Notes: generated from the letters alone by a model not told the origin. A stretch of 64,000 nt of DNA from Pseudomonadota bacterium (GCA_018241665.1 JAFEDK010000016.1:35061-99060); one strand, 5' to 3'. Positions 47,966 through 57,596 are shown, counted from the stretch's first letter. Numbers and translations are program-made.

Positions 47966-49648
47966 TTAGAGCATGACCCGACGGAAGTCGGCCAGCAGTT
48001 GGGCGAGGTACACGTTGAAGCGGGTCGCAAGGGCGCCGTCGATCACGCGGTGGTCGGCGGTCAGGGACATCGGCAGGGTCAGGCGCGGCACGAACTGCTT
48101 GCCGTCCCACACCGGCTTCATCACCGACTTGTTGACACCCAGGATGGCCACTTCCGGCGCATTGACGATCGGCGCGAAGTAGGTGCCGCCGATGCCGCCG
48201 AGGCTGGAGATGGTGAAGCATGCGCCGGACATGTCGGCCGGCTTGAGCTTGCCGTCACGGGCGAGCTTGGCCAGCGAACCGGTTTCGGCGGCGATGTCGA
48301 ACACGCTCTTCTTGTCGGCATCCTTCACCACCGGCACGACCAGGCCGTTGGGGGTGTCGGCCGCGAAGGCAATGTTGAAGTACTTCTTGTAGACCAGGTT
48401 GTCGCCGTCGAGGGAGGTGTTGAACTCGGGGAACTCCTGCAGTGCGCGGACCGATGCCTTGATGATGAAGGCGAGCATGGTCAGCTTCTTGCCGGACTTC
48501 TCGTACTCCTTGTTCATCAGGACGCGGAAGGCTTCCAGGTCGGTGATGTCGGCGTCTTCGTGATAGGTCACGGCCGGGATCATCGCCCAGTTGCGGGCGA
48601 GGTTCTGGCCGGAGATCTTCTTGATGCGCGACAGTGGCTTGACCTCGACCTCGCCGAACTTGGCGAAATCGACCTTCGGCCACGGCAGCAGGTCGAGCCC
48701 GCCACCCAGGCTGCCGACGGCAGCGGCGGCGACGGCCTTGCCCGGGACGACGCCGGTGCTCATGGCGCCCTTCACGAAGGCGGTGACGTCGGCCTGCAGG
48801 ATGCGGTTCTTCGGGCCGGTGGCCTTGACCTGGGCCAGATCCACACCCAGCTCACGGGCGAAGGCACGGACGGACGGGCTGGCGTGCACCTTGCCGCCGA
48901 GCTTGACGGCGGACGGGGCGGCAGCAGCAGCGGCTGCGGCGGCAGCGACCGGGGCGGCCAGCGCCGGGGCGCCATCGACCAGCAGGGCGGCGGCCGGCGT
49001 GGCGGCCGCGGCGACGGCGGCAGGGGACGGAGCCGCAGCCGGAGCGGCTGCGCCGGCACCGGTTTCGACCTTGATCAGCACGGCGCCTTCGGACACCCGG
49101 CTGCCGAGCTGGACCAGCACTTCCTTCACCACGCCGGTGGCGGAGGAGGGCACGTCCATCGTGGCCTTGTCGGATTCCAGCGTGGCGATGGCGTCTTCCG
49201 CCTTGATGCTGTCGCCGACCTTCACGAACAGCTCGATGACGGGCACGTCGGAGAAGTCGCCGATGTCCGGCACCTTCACCTCGACCACGCCACCACCGGC
49301 GGCCGGCGCGGCAGCCGGGGCCGCGGCGGCGGGAGCCGCTGCAGGAGCGGGCGCCGGAGCCGGGGCAGCAGCAGCAGGGGCCGGAGCGGCCACCGCCGCG
49401 GCAGCGCCGGCGGCTTCGATCTTGATCAGCACGGCGCCTTCGGAGACGCGGTCGCCGAGGCTGACCAGCACTTCCTTGACGACGCCGGCGGCGGAGGACG
49501 GGACGTCCATCGTGGCCTTGTCGGATTCCAGCGTGGCGATGGCGTCGTCCACCTTGATGGTGTCACCGACCTTGACGAACAGTTCGATCACCGGCACGTC
49601 GGAGAAATCGCCGATGTCGGGGACTTTGACTTCGATGAGTTGGCTCAT
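47966..49648 (-). CDS. aceF: Dihydrolipoyllysine acetyltransferase (E2 of pyruvate dehydrogenase)
   Basis: The 560-residue protein has two lipoyl domains, with lysines at 44 and 161 in ESDKATMD. Ala/Pro linkers join them. An E3/E1-binding domain follows (VHASPSVRAFARELGVDLAQ), and the catalytic domain ends with the active-site LTADHRVIDGALATRF (His and Asp). It transfers acetyl from the E1-bound intermediate to CoA. The three lipoyl domains of this operon are almost identical in protein sequence. Confidence 0.95.
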   Translation of the reverse strand: MSQLIEVKVPDIGDFSDVPVIELFVKVGDTIKVDDAIATLESDKATMDVPSSAAGVVKEVLVSLGDRVSEGAVLIKIEAAGAAAAVAAPAPAAAAPAPAPAPAAAPAAAAPAAAPAAGGGVVEVKVPDIGDFSDVPVIELFVKVGDSIKAEDAIATLESDKATMDVPSSATGVVKEVLVQLGSRVSEGAVLIKVETGAGAAAPAAAPSPAAVAAAATPAAALLVDGAPALAAPVAAAAAAAAAAPSAVKLGGKVHASPSVRAFARELGVDLAQVKATGPKNRILQADVTAFVKGAMSTGVVPGKAVAAAAVGSLGGGLDLLPWPKVDFAKFGEVEVKPLSRIKKISGQNLARNWAMIPAVTYHEDADITDLEAFRVLMNKEYEKSGKKLTMLAFIIKASVRALQEFPEFNTSLDGDNLVYKKYFNIAFAADTPNGLVVPVVKDADKKSVFDIAAETGSLAKLARDGKLKPADMSGACFTISSLGGIGGTYFAPIVNAPEVAILGVNKSVMKPVWDGKQFVPRLTLPMSLTADHRVIDGALATRFNVYLAQLLADFRRVML

Positions 49649-49666
49649 GTTTGTACTCCTCGGCGA

Positions 49667-52342
49667 TCAGACGGACAGGGGGTTCGGCTTGGACGGGTCA
49701 AGGTTGTACTTGACCAGTGCGGCGGCAACCTTGTCGCGGTCGATCTTGCCTTCGTCGGCCAGGCCCTTGAGGGCGGCCAGGGTGACCCAGTGGCGGTCCA
49801 CTTCGAAGAAGTGGCGCAGCTTCTCGCGGGTGTCGGAGCGGCCGAAACCGTCGGTGCCCAGCGTGATGTACGGGTTCTTGACGAAGGGACGGATCTGCTC
49901 GGCAAACAGCTTGATGTAGTCGGTGGCGGCGATGACCGGGCCGACGGCGCCTTCGAGCTTCTGCTCGACGTGGGACTTGCGCGGTGCTTCCAGCGGGTGC
50001 AGCAGGTTCCAGCGGCTGGCGTCCTGGCCGTCGCGGGCCAGTTCGTTGAAGCTCGGGCAGCCCCAGATGTCGGCCTCGACACCCCAGTCGTTCTTCAGCA
50101 GGTCGGCGGCGGCGATGACTTCGTTGAAGATCGTGCCGGAGCCCAGCAGCTGGACGCGCAGCGCGCCTTCGCCACCCTTACGGAAGGCGTACATCCCCTT
50201 GATGATGTCGGCCTCGGCACCCACCGGCATTTCCGGGTGCTCGTAGTTCTCGTTCATCACGGTGATGTAGTAGTAGACATCTTCCTGCTCGGCGAACATG
50301 CGGCGCAGGCCGTCCTGCACGACCACGGCGACTTCGTACTGGAAGGTCGGGTCGTAGCTGATGCAGTTGGGGATCATGTTGGCGAGGAGCTGGCTGTGGC
50401 CGTCCTCGTGCTGCAGGCCTTCGCCGTTCAGCGTGGTGCGGCCGGCGGTACCGCCGATCAGGAAGCCGCGGGTGCGCTGGTCGGCAGCCGCCCAGCACAG
50501 GTCCATGGTGCGCTGCAGGCCGAACATCGAGTAGAAGATGTAGAACGGCACGGTCTGCACGCCATGCACGCTATAGGCGGTGCCGGCGGCGATCCAGTCA
50601 GCCATCGAGCCGGCTTCGTTGATGCCTTCCTGCAGAACCTGACCGGTGACGCTTTCCTTGTAGAACATGAGCTGGTCATGGTCTTCCGGAACGTAGTTCT
50701 GGCCTTGCTGGTTCCAGATGCCGTACTGGCGGAACATGCCTTCCATGCCGAAGGTGCGGGACTCGTCCGGCACGATCGGGACGATGTTCTTGCCGATCTG
50801 CTTGTCCTTCAGCAGGGTGTTCATGATGCGCACGATGGCCATCGTGGTGGACAGCTCGCGGCCTTCGCCGGAGGCCTTCAGCAGCGCGCCGAAGGTGTCG
50901 AGGGCCGGCACCGGCAGTGCGTCGGCCTTGCGGCGGCGGCTGGGCAGGAAGCCGCCCAGTTCCATGCGGCGGTCGCGCATGTACTTGTATTCGGCGGAGT
51001 CTTCCGGGAACTTCAGGTAGGGCAGCTCGGCGAGCTGGTCGTCGGGCACCGGCAGGCCGAAGCGGTCGCGGAAGCGCTTGATCGACTCGATGTCGAGCTT
51101 CTTCTGCTGGTGGGAGATGTTCATCGCCTCACCGGACTGGCCCATGCCGAAGCCCTTGATGGTCTTGGCGAGGATCAGGGTCGGCTGGCCCTTGTGCTCG
51201 GAGGCGGCCTTGTAGGCGGAGAAGATCTTGAACAGATCGTGGCCGCCGCGGTTCAGTTGCCAGATGTCGTCGTCGGTCCAGTCGGCGACGAGTTCCTTCA
51301 GCTCGGGCGTGTTGAAGAAGTGCTCGCGGACATAGGCGCCGTTCTTGGCCTTGAAGGTCTGATATTCGCCATCCACGCATTCCATCATGCGCTTCTTGAG
51401 GATGCCCTTCGTGTCGCGCTGGAGCAGGGCGTCCCAGTGGGTGCCCCAGATCAGCTTGATGACGTTCCAGCCGGCGCCGCGGAATTCGGCTTCCAGTTCC
51501 TGGATGATCTTGCCGTTGCCGCGCACCGGGCCGTCCAGGCGCTGCAGGTTGCAGTTGATCACGAAGATCAGGTTGTCCAGCTTCTCGCGGGCGGCCATGC
51601 CGATGGCGCCGAGGGACTCGACTTCGTCGGTTTCGCCGTCACCCAGGAAAGCCCACACCTTGCGCTGCTCGGCCTTGGCGGCGTCGATCAGGCCGCGGCT
51701 GGCGAGGTACTTCATGAAGCGCGCGGAGTAGATCGCACACAGGGGGCCGAGGCCCATGGAGACGGTGGGGAACTGCCAGAAGTCCGGCATCAGCCAGGGG
51801 TGCGGGTAGGACGAGATGCCCTTGCCGTCGGTTTCCTGGCGGAAATTGTCCATCTGCTCGTCGGACAGGCGGCCGAGCATGTAGGCGCGGGAGTAGACGC
51901 CCGGCACCGAGTGGCCCTGGAAGAAGATCAGGTCGCCACCGCTTTCGTGGTCGACGCTCTTCCAGAAGTGGGAGAAACCGACGTCATAGAGGGCAGCGGC
52001 CGAAGCGAACGAGGCGATGTGGCCGCCCACGTTGGTGTGCTTGTTGGCGCGCACGACCATGGCCATGGCATTCCAGCGGATGTAGGAATGGAGCTTGATC
52101 TCCATGTCCGGATCGCCCGGGTACTTGGGCTGCTGGTCGGCCGGAATGGTGTTGATGTACTGGGTGTTGGCGGAGTAGGGGATGTCGATCCCTTCCTCAC
52201 GCCCGGCTTCGATCAGCTTCTCGATCAGGAAGTGAGCCCGCTCGGAGCCCTCCTGTGCGACGACTGCTTCGAGCGCGTCCAGCCATTCCTTGGTTTCCTG
52301 GGCATCGATGTCAGCCAGGATGTTTTGCGTATTCGCGGCCAT
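49667..52342 (-). CDS. aceE: Pyruvate dehydrogenase E1 component (homodimeric)
   Basis: The 891-residue enzyme is the single-chain E1 of Gram-negative bacteria, oxidatively decarboxylating pyruvate with TPP. The TPP motif is GDGETDEVESLGAIGMAARE. SFASAAALYDVGFSHFWKS near the start and the long C-terminal transketolase-like domain match AceE. It is first of the operon, with an 18-bp gap to aceF. A GAGGAG ribosome site lies just before the ATG. Confidence 0.96.
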   Translation of the reverse strand: MAANTQNILADIDAQETKEWLDALEAVVAQEGSERAHFLIEKLIEAGREEGIDIPYSANTQYINTIPADQQPKYPGDPDMEIKLHSYIRWNAMAMVVRANKHTNVGGHIASFASAAALYDVGFSHFWKSVDHESGGDLIFFQGHSVPGVYSRAYMLGRLSDEQMDNFRQETDGKGISSYPHPWLMPDFWQFPTVSMGLGPLCAIYSARFMKYLASRGLIDAAKAEQRKVWAFLGDGETDEVESLGAIGMAAREKLDNLIFVINCNLQRLDGPVRGNGKIIQELEAEFRGAGWNVIKLIWGTHWDALLQRDTKGILKKRMMECVDGEYQTFKAKNGAYVREHFFNTPELKELVADWTDDDIWQLNRGGHDLFKIFSAYKAASEHKGQPTLILAKTIKGFGMGQSGEAMNISHQQKKLDIESIKRFRDRFGLPVPDDQLAELPYLKFPEDSAEYKYMRDRRMELGGFLPSRRRKADALPVPALDTFGALLKASGEGRELSTTMAIVRIMNTLLKDKQIGKNIVPIVPDESRTFGMEGMFRQYGIWNQQGQNYVPEDHDQLMFYKESVTGQVLQEGINEAGSMADWIAAGTAYSVHGVQTVPFYIFYSMFGLQRTMDLCWAAADQRTRGFLIGGTAGRTTLNGEGLQHEDGHSQLLANMIPNCISYDPTFQYEVAVVVQDGLRRMFAEQEDVYYYITVMNENYEHPEMPVGAEADIIKGMYAFRKGGEGALRVQLLGSGTIFNEVIAAADLLKNDWGVEADIWGCPSFNELARDGQDASRWNLLHPLEAPRKSHVEQKLEGAVGPVIAATDYIKLFAEQIRPFVKNPYITLGTDGFGRSDTREKLRHFFEVDRHWVTLAALKGLADEGKIDRDKVAAALVKYNLDPSKPNPLSV

Positions 52343-52692
52343 GGTCTTGTCTCCTCATGACTTGCGGGTTGTGGATAGCTGCCGCGGGTGGCGGCAGCGG
52401 GGCTTCACTGCAAACCTGCGCGGACCGGATCGCGGTCCTGGTTTTTCGCAATATAAAACGAACTATCGCAATGTGCAATAAGGTCGAACTTCTACGCTGA
52501 GTAAATTTTTGTTTTTTTGACGTGCGGCGAGCTGTGGTGGACGAACTGCGGGCGCAACTGCGCCCATGCGTAACGACTGCGGTGTGGATTGGCGAAGGGG
52601 GGAAACGCGGACATCATCGGGTGTGTCCGCGAGGCTCAGCGCCGGCCAGGCCCGATGGGGCCGGCCGGCGAGGCTTCGTTCGAAGGGCTGAG
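52343..52692. other. Intergenic region upstream of aceE
   Basis: No gene is supported in the gap between aceE and the binding-protein gene. It contains the aceE leader hairpin (GCTGCCGC... at 52378-52398), the aceE promoter, and a GC-rich stretch (52500-52690) whose short open frames have no family match and no ribosome site. Confidence 0.5.
52450..52478 (-). promoter_or_regulatory. Sigma-70-type promoter of the aceE operon
   Basis: On the minus strand, -35 TTGCAC (52478-52473), a 17-bp spacer and -10 TATATT (52455-52450) lie about 108 bases before the aceE ATG. ATTGC occurs three times across this promoter (TTATTGCAC, ATTGCGA, ATATTGCG), with the first two directly adjacent, which might be an operator. 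Confidence 0.65.
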
Positions 52693-52741
52693 GAAAAAAA
52701 ACGGCCGGGGGCGAGGGAGGGAGGGAGAAAACCCCCGGCCG
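52693..52741 (-). terminator. Intrinsic terminator of the binding-protein gene at 52773
   Basis: On the minus strand a 10-bp stem, CGGCCGGGGG/CCCCCGGCCG (52741-52702), has a 20-base loop and is followed after one base by TTTTTTTT. It lies 31 bases after the stop at 52773. Confidence 0.8.
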
Positions 52742-52772
52742 CTTGCGGAAATAGGTGTTCCGCGTGGCGGGA

Positions 52773-53966
52773 TCATTTGTGAAACGCGTCCCGCTTCCGG
52801 TCTTCGTCGTAGGCGAAGACCACTTGTCTGTTACGTACTTCCCCCATGACCGGGATGCGCGTCGAGTCGATTGACTCGTGGTCGGTCTTGGAGAAGGGGC
52901 GATCATATACCATGACGATGCCCTCCACATGTTCCTTCAGCGATTCCAGTGCCTCCCGCAGGCGGTGGCCTTCGGTGCTGCGCGCCTGGCGGATGGCGGC
53001 GGCGAGGAGCAGCATGGAGTCATAACCCTGGGCGGCGGCCGGCGCTACAGGAATGCGCTCCACGCCGAAGGCCTTGCGGTAGCGTTCGATGAAACGCTTG
53101 CGCCGGGGCGTCTCGCCTTCCTGGATGAAGGTCTGTGGCATGCGGGTGCCTTCCGCGTTGGGGCCGGCGTTGTCGATGAAGTTCGACATGGCCAGCGCCC
53201 AGCTGCCGACCAGCGGCACCTTCCAGCCGATCCGCACCATGCCGTTGGCGAGGTGGGCCAGTTCGGGGCCGAGGCCGTAGGTGAGGATGCCTTCGGTGCC
53301 GGCGGCCCGCGCTCGGGTCAGCTGCGGCGTCATGTCCACGTCGCGGATGTTGAAGCGCTCGATGACCACCGGCTTGATGCCGTGGCGTTCGAGGGCCCGT
53401 TCCAGATCCTCGCGGCCGAGCTGGCCGTAGTTGGTGCTGTCGTGGAAGATCGCCAGCTTGTGCAGGCGGCGCCGCTCGACCGCCTCCTCGACGATCATCG
53501 CGGCCTGGATGGAGTCCGGCGCCGAGACGCGGAAGATGTAGTTGTCCGGGTACTGGGGCGGCAGGAACTGCTTGGTGATGATCGAGCCGGTGGCCACCGA
53601 GGTGATCATCGGAATGTGGGCCTGCTGGTAAAAGCGCTGGCTGGCCAGCGCGACGCCGGTATTGACGATGCCGAGGCCGGCGATCACGCGTTCCCGGTTG
53701 ATCATCTCCTGGACAACCTGGGCGCCGCGCTCGGGAAGCGCTTCGTCGTCCCGTTCGATCAGCTGTATCGGACGGCCGAGGATGCCGCCAGCTTCGTTGA
53801 TCTCCTGCGCGGCCAGGCGGATGCCGTCGCGCATCGCGATGCCCATCGGGTTTGAACCACCGGTGAAGGGGCCGGACACGCCAACCTTGATCGGCTCGAC
53901 GGCGCTGGCGCACAGCGCGGTCAGGCTGAAGGCGATGATGCCGGCCAGGCGCACGATTCGAAGCAA
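52773..53966 (-). CDS. ABC-type substrate-binding protein (branched-chain amino acid family, Peripla_BP_6), orphan
   Basis: The 397-residue protein has a signal peptide (about 1-22, ending CASA) and the family start IKVGVSGPFTGGSNPMGIAM. GGILGRPIQLIERDDEALPE, PMITSVATGSIIT and GLGPELAHLANGM are also typical. It is periplasmic. No permease or ATPase gene is near. It is divergent from a FixL-like kinase, with 197 bp between starts, so it may feed a ligand signal to that kinase. The ligand is not known. Confidence 0.88.
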   Translation of the reverse strand: MLRIVRLAGIIAFSLTALCASAVEPIKVGVSGPFTGGSNPMGIAMRDGIRLAAQEINEAGGILGRPIQLIERDDEALPERGAQVVQEMINRERVIAGLGIVNTGVALASQRFYQQAHIPMITSVATGSIITKQFLPPQYPDNYIFRVSAPDSIQAAMIVEEAVERRRLHKLAIFHDSTNYGQLGREDLERALERHGIKPVVIERFNIRDVDMTPQLTRARAAGTEGILTYGLGPELAHLANGMVRIGWKVPLVGSWALAMSNFIDNAGPNAEGTRMPQTFIQEGETPRRKRFIERYRKAFGVERIPVAPAAAQGYDSMLLLAAAIRQARSTEGHRLREALESLKEHVEGIVMVYDRPFSKTDHESIDSTRIPVMGEVRNRQVVFAYDEDRKRDAFHK

Positions 53967-54163
53967 GGATGTCTCCGCCTGTCGTTGTAGGTGTTGTTGC
54001 GAGTCGCTGCGGATGAACGCCGCAAGCTATTCCGTCGCCTGGGGGGCGGGTATTGGTGAAAACCCGTAGCATCAGGCGGGCGCTGCCAGGAGGGACAAGG
54101 GCCGCCCGGTTAGGGTAAGCCCGGATGCCCGGCCCTGGCGGACCCAAGCAGGATGAAAGGCAA

Positions 54164-56878
54164 ATGCCGAACAAGTCTCGATCTTCCGCGCTGCCCCGTG
54201 CCGACTGGTACTGGACGGCGCCTTACATTGCGGTGCTGATATTCGCGCTGGCCATGCTGGTCATCGTGTGGACGCTGCAGCATCAGGAGCGCGAAACCCA
54301 GCGCAACGCGCTGGCGCGCGACGTGCAGTGGGCCGAGCAGACGATGCGCCTGCACATGCAGGGCACCGAGGAGTTCCTGTCCCAACTGGCCCGCGAGCTG
54401 GCGGCGGGGAGCCTGGATGCCGACGCCTTCCAGGTCCGGGCCAACCAGCACATCGCCAACAATCCCGAGCTGGTCAATGTGGTGTGGGTGGCCGGCGGGC
54501 TGCGCGTCAAGTGGACGGCGCCCTTCGATACCACCGACTGGCTGGCCGGCGATGCGCTGTCGGGTACCCAGGCGGCGGCGCTGGCGCGCTCTTGGGACGT
54601 GGGACGCCCGGTGTATGCCGATGCCTATGTGAACGGCCGCAACATGGCCGTTCTGGAAGTCTATGTGCCGGTGCAGCAGGGGCGCACCCCGTTGGGGGCG
54701 ATCGTCGCCGTGTACTCCATCGAGCGCATGGTGACCCACCTGGTGCCGAGCTGGTTCGGCGAGAAGTACCGCCTCTCCTTCACCGGCCCGGAGGGCGAGG
54801 TGCTGGGCATGAACTCGGCGGTCCATCCCCTCGACGAGAGCCTGGCCTTCTCGGTGGAGCTCGATCCGCCAGGCAACGGCCTGTCCCTGCAGGCGACGGC
54901 TTATCACGTTGCCAGCGATCTGCCGAAGGGCTTCCCGATCATCGTCATCGTCGGCCTGTCGGTGTTCGTACTGTGGAGCCTTTGGTTGCTGCGCGCCCAC
55001 ATGCGCCGCCGGGTGCGCGTCGAGAAGGAGCGGGACCGGCTGTTCAACCTGTCCCTCGACATGCTCGCGGTCCTTAGCCTCGATGGCGAGTTCCGGCGCT
55101 GCAACCCGGCCTTCGAGCGGGTTCTCGGCCATCGCCCGGACGAGTTGCCGGGGCGTTCCTTCCTCGATTTCATCCACGCGGAAGACGTGGCCGAGACCAT
55201 CGAGCACCTGCGCAGCCTCGCCTCGGGCACGCCGGGCTCCTTCGAGAACCGTTGCCGCTGTGCCGACGGCAGCTACAAGTGGCTGGCCTGGAGCGTCAAT
55301 TCGGTGCCGGAAGAGAAGCTGATGTATGCGGTCGCCCACGACATCACCGGGCGCAAGGCGGCCGAGGAGGCGCTGCGCGCCGAGTACGCCTTCCGCCAGG
55401 CGATGGAGGAGTCCCTGGTCACCGGCCTGCGCGCTATCGACCTGAACGGCGAGATCATCTACGTGAACCCGGCTTTCTGCCGCATGACCGGCTGGTCGCG
55501 GGAAGAGCTGGTCGGCTCGCGGGCGCCGTTCCCGTATTGGCCGCAGGACAGCTACGATCCGCTGCAGCGCAACCTGGAACTGACCCTCGCTGGCAACGCG
55601 CCGAATACCGGCTTCGAAATGCGCATCCGGCGCAAGAATGGGCAGCGCCTGGATACCCGCTTCTACCTGTCGCCGCTGATCGACGGGGAAGGGCGGCAGA
55701 CCGGCTGGATGGCCTCGATCACCGACATCACCGAGCCCAAACGGGTGCGCGCCGAACTGGAAGCGGCCCACGAGCGCTTCGTGGCGGTGCTCGACGGCCT
55801 CGATGCGGCGGTCTATGTGGCCGACGCCGCCAACGACGAGATCCTCTTCGCCAACCGGGCTTTCAAGAGCATCTACGGCTTCGACGCGGTCGGCCAGCGG
55901 GTCGGGCGCTACGGCCTGCCGACGCCGCCCGATACCCAGTGGTACGACGTGGATCCGCGTCGCCTGACGCTGGACCACGTGCCCCGCGAGCTCTACGACG
56001 GCGAGCTGCGCAACGCGCTGTCGGGTCGTTGGTACCACATACGCGAGCGCGCCATCCGCTGGGTGGACGCCCGTGTGGTGCGCATGGCGATCGCCACCGA
56101 CGTCACCGACCGCAAGCGGGTTGACGAGGAGAATCGCGCCCAGCAGGAGCGCCTGCAGCGCACCTCGCGCCTGATCACGATGGGTGAGATGGCCTCCACG
56201 CTGGCCCACGAACTCAACCAGCCGCTGGCGGCCATTGCCAATTATTCGATGGGTTGCGTCAATCGCCTGCAGTCGGGTGAATATCGGCAGGAGGACATCC
56301 TTACCGCGATGCAGAAAGCCAGCGCCCAGGCCGAGCGGGCCGGCAAGATCATCCGCCGCGTGCGCGAGTTCGTGCGCAAGAGCGAACCGCGCCGCGCGCC
56401 GGTGTCTCTGGCGGGCATCGTGGACGACGCGATCGGCTTTCTCGAGGTGGACGCCCGCCGCCACGGCGCGCAGGTCTTGAACCAGCTGCCGCACGACCTG
56501 CCGCCGGTGTTCGTCGATGCGGTGATGGTCGAGCAGGTGGTCCTCAACCTGGTCAAGAACGGTATCGAGGCGATGCGCGATACGCCGGCCGAGGAGCGCG
56601 TGCTGATCGTGTCGGCCCATTGTGCAGAGCACGACCAGGTGGAAGTGGAGATCACCGACCACGGCCCCGGGCTTTCCGACGAGGCGCGGGAGCGGCTGTT
56701 CACGCCCTTCTACACCACCAAATCGGAAGGCATGGGCATGGGGCTCAATATCTGCCGTTCCATCGTCGAATTCCATGAAGGGCGTCTATGGGTAGACGCC
56801 AACCCCGCGGGAGGATGTATCTTCCGCTTCACTTTGCCTCTGGAGACCATCCGTGAAACCGCCAGCCTCGACGCCTGA
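54164..56878 (+). CDS. Membrane PAS sensor histidine kinase (FixL/TodS-like core)
   Basis: The product is about 904 residues from the ATG at 54164, with AAAGG before it. A TM helix lies at about 18-38, followed by a periplasmic region of about 215 residues (CHASE-like; WAEQTMRLHMQGTEEFLSQL). A second TM helix lies at about 256-277, then three PAS domains (about 295-405, 415-530, 535-655). HisKA has His682 (STLAHELNQPLAAIANYSMG), and the HATPase shows NLVKNGIEAMRD and GMGLNICRSIVE. This is the FixL subclass. The response regulator gene overlaps its 3' end. Confidence 0.92.
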   Translation: MPNKSRSSALPRADWYWTAPYIAVLIFALAMLVIVWTLQHQERETQRNALARDVQWAEQTMRLHMQGTEEFLSQLARELAAGSLDADAFQVRANQHIANNPELVNVVWVAGGLRVKWTAPFDTTDWLAGDALSGTQAAALARSWDVGRPVYADAYVNGRNMAVLEVYVPVQQGRTPLGAIVAVYSIERMVTHLVPSWFGEKYRLSFTGPEGEVLGMNSAVHPLDESLAFSVELDPPGNGLSLQATAYHVASDLPKGFPIIVIVGLSVFVLWSLWLLRAHMRRRVRVEKERDRLFNLSLDMLAVLSLDGEFRRCNPAFERVLGHRPDELPGRSFLDFIHAEDVAETIEHLRSLASGTPGSFENRCRCADGSYKWLAWSVNSVPEEKLMYAVAHDITGRKAAEEALRAEYAFRQAMEESLVTGLRAIDLNGEIIYVNPAFCRMTGWSREELVGSRAPFPYWPQDSYDPLQRNLELTLAGNAPNTGFEMRIRRKNGQRLDTRFYLSPLIDGEGRQTGWMASITDITEPKRVRAELEAAHERFVAVLDGLDAAVYVADAANDEILFANRAFKSIYGFDAVGQRVGRYGLPTPPDTQWYDVDPRRLTLDHVPRELYDGELRNALSGRWYHIRERAIRWVDARVVRMAIATDVTDRKRVDEENRAQQERLQRTSRLITMGEMASTLAHELNQPLAAIANYSMGCVNRLQSGEYRQEDILTAMQKASAQAERAGKIIRRVREFVRKSEPRRAPVSLAGIVDDAIGFLEVDARRHGAQVLNQLPHDLPPVFVDAVMVEQVVLNLVKNGIEAMRDTPAEERVLIVSAHCAEHDQVEVEITDHGPGLSDEARERLFTPFYTTKSEGMGMGLNICRSIVEFHEGRLWVDANPAGGCIFRFTLPLETIRETASLDA

Positions 56879-57485
56879 ACAGATCATCTACCTGGTGGAT
56901 GACGACGAAGCCCTGCGCGATTCCCTGGTCTGGCTGCTCGAATCGCAGGGCTTCAAGGTCGAGGCCTTCGCGTCCGCCGAGGACTTCCTGCGCGCCTGGC
57001 GGCCGGAGTTCAACGGCTGCCTGCTGCTCGATGTGCGCATGCCCGGCATGAGCGGGCTGGAACTGCATGAGCGCCTGCGCGCCCAGTACTGCACGCTGCC
57101 GATCATCTTCATCACCGGCCACGGCGACGTGCCGATGGCCGTGGCCGCCCTCAAGAAAGGGGCGGTGGACTTCATCGAGAAGCCATTCAACGATGCCGAG
57201 CTGCTGCGCCTCGTTACCCAGTGTCTGGCCAAGGAGCAGGAAAGCCGTGCCCGTCGCCGCCAGGATGCCGAGGTGGCGCGCCGCCTCGACCAGCTGACCC
57301 AGCGCGAGCGCGAGGTGCTGGAACTGATCATCGCCGGCAAGCTCAACAAGCAGATCGCCGACGTGCTGGGGATCAGCATCAAGACCGTCGAAGTCCATCG
57401 CGCCCGCGTGATGGAAAAGATGGCCGCCCAATCCCTGGCAGAGCTGGTTCAGAACGTGATGGCCATCGAGGTGAACCGGGCCTGA
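56853..57485 (+). CDS. FixJ/NarL-family response regulator
   Basis: The 210-residue protein starts at a GTG inside the kinase gene, overlapping it by 26 bp. The receiver has Asp60 in LLLDVRMPGMSG and the FIEKPF end, followed by a LuxR-type helix-turn-helix (about 145-205; LTQREREVLELIIAGKLNKQ, KTVEVHRARVMEK). It is the cognate regulator of the upstream kinase. Similar pairs (FixLJ, TodST, TtrSR) sense oxygen or small molecules. The regulon is unknown. Confidence 0.93.
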   Translation: MKPPASTPEQIIYLVDDDEALRDSLVWLLESQGFKVEAFASAEDFLRAWRPEFNGCLLLDVRMPGMSGLELHERLRAQYCTLPIIFITGHGDVPMAVAALKKGAVDFIEKPFNDAELLRLVTQCLAKEQESRARRRQDAEVARRLDQLTQREREVLELIIAGKLNKQIADVLGISIKTVEVHRARVMEKMAAQSLAELVQNVMAIEVNRA

Positions 57486-57529
57486 GCATCGGGGGAGGGC
57501 GGGGAGCCGTGCCTTTATGGGAGCGAACC

Positions 57530-57596
57530 GAGGGGGCGAATTCACTCGCCCGCGGACTTCGTTCAACTGACAGGGGGCGAATGAATTCGCCCCCTC
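57530..57596 (+). repeat. REPIN-type repeat, copy 7
   Basis: A 67-bp element whose left arm reads GGGCGAATTCACTCGCCC, with one unpaired change, and whose right arm is intact. It lies 44 bp after the response-regulator stop and before folD. Confidence 0.9.

Noticed and set aside
47588-52360. Open frame of 1590 codons on the plus strand
   Set aside because: It is antisense to aceE, aceF and lpdA in a high-GC region; its composition (His-, Gly-, Val-rich with no domain) is that of a shadow frame.
52522-52849. Small genes in the region upstream of aceE
   Set aside because: The two short plus-strand frames overlap the terminator and the 3' end of the binding-protein gene and have no ribosome site or motif.
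54110-56776. Open frame of 888 codons on the minus strand
   Set aside because: It is antisense to the PAS kinase and has the composition of a shadow frame.
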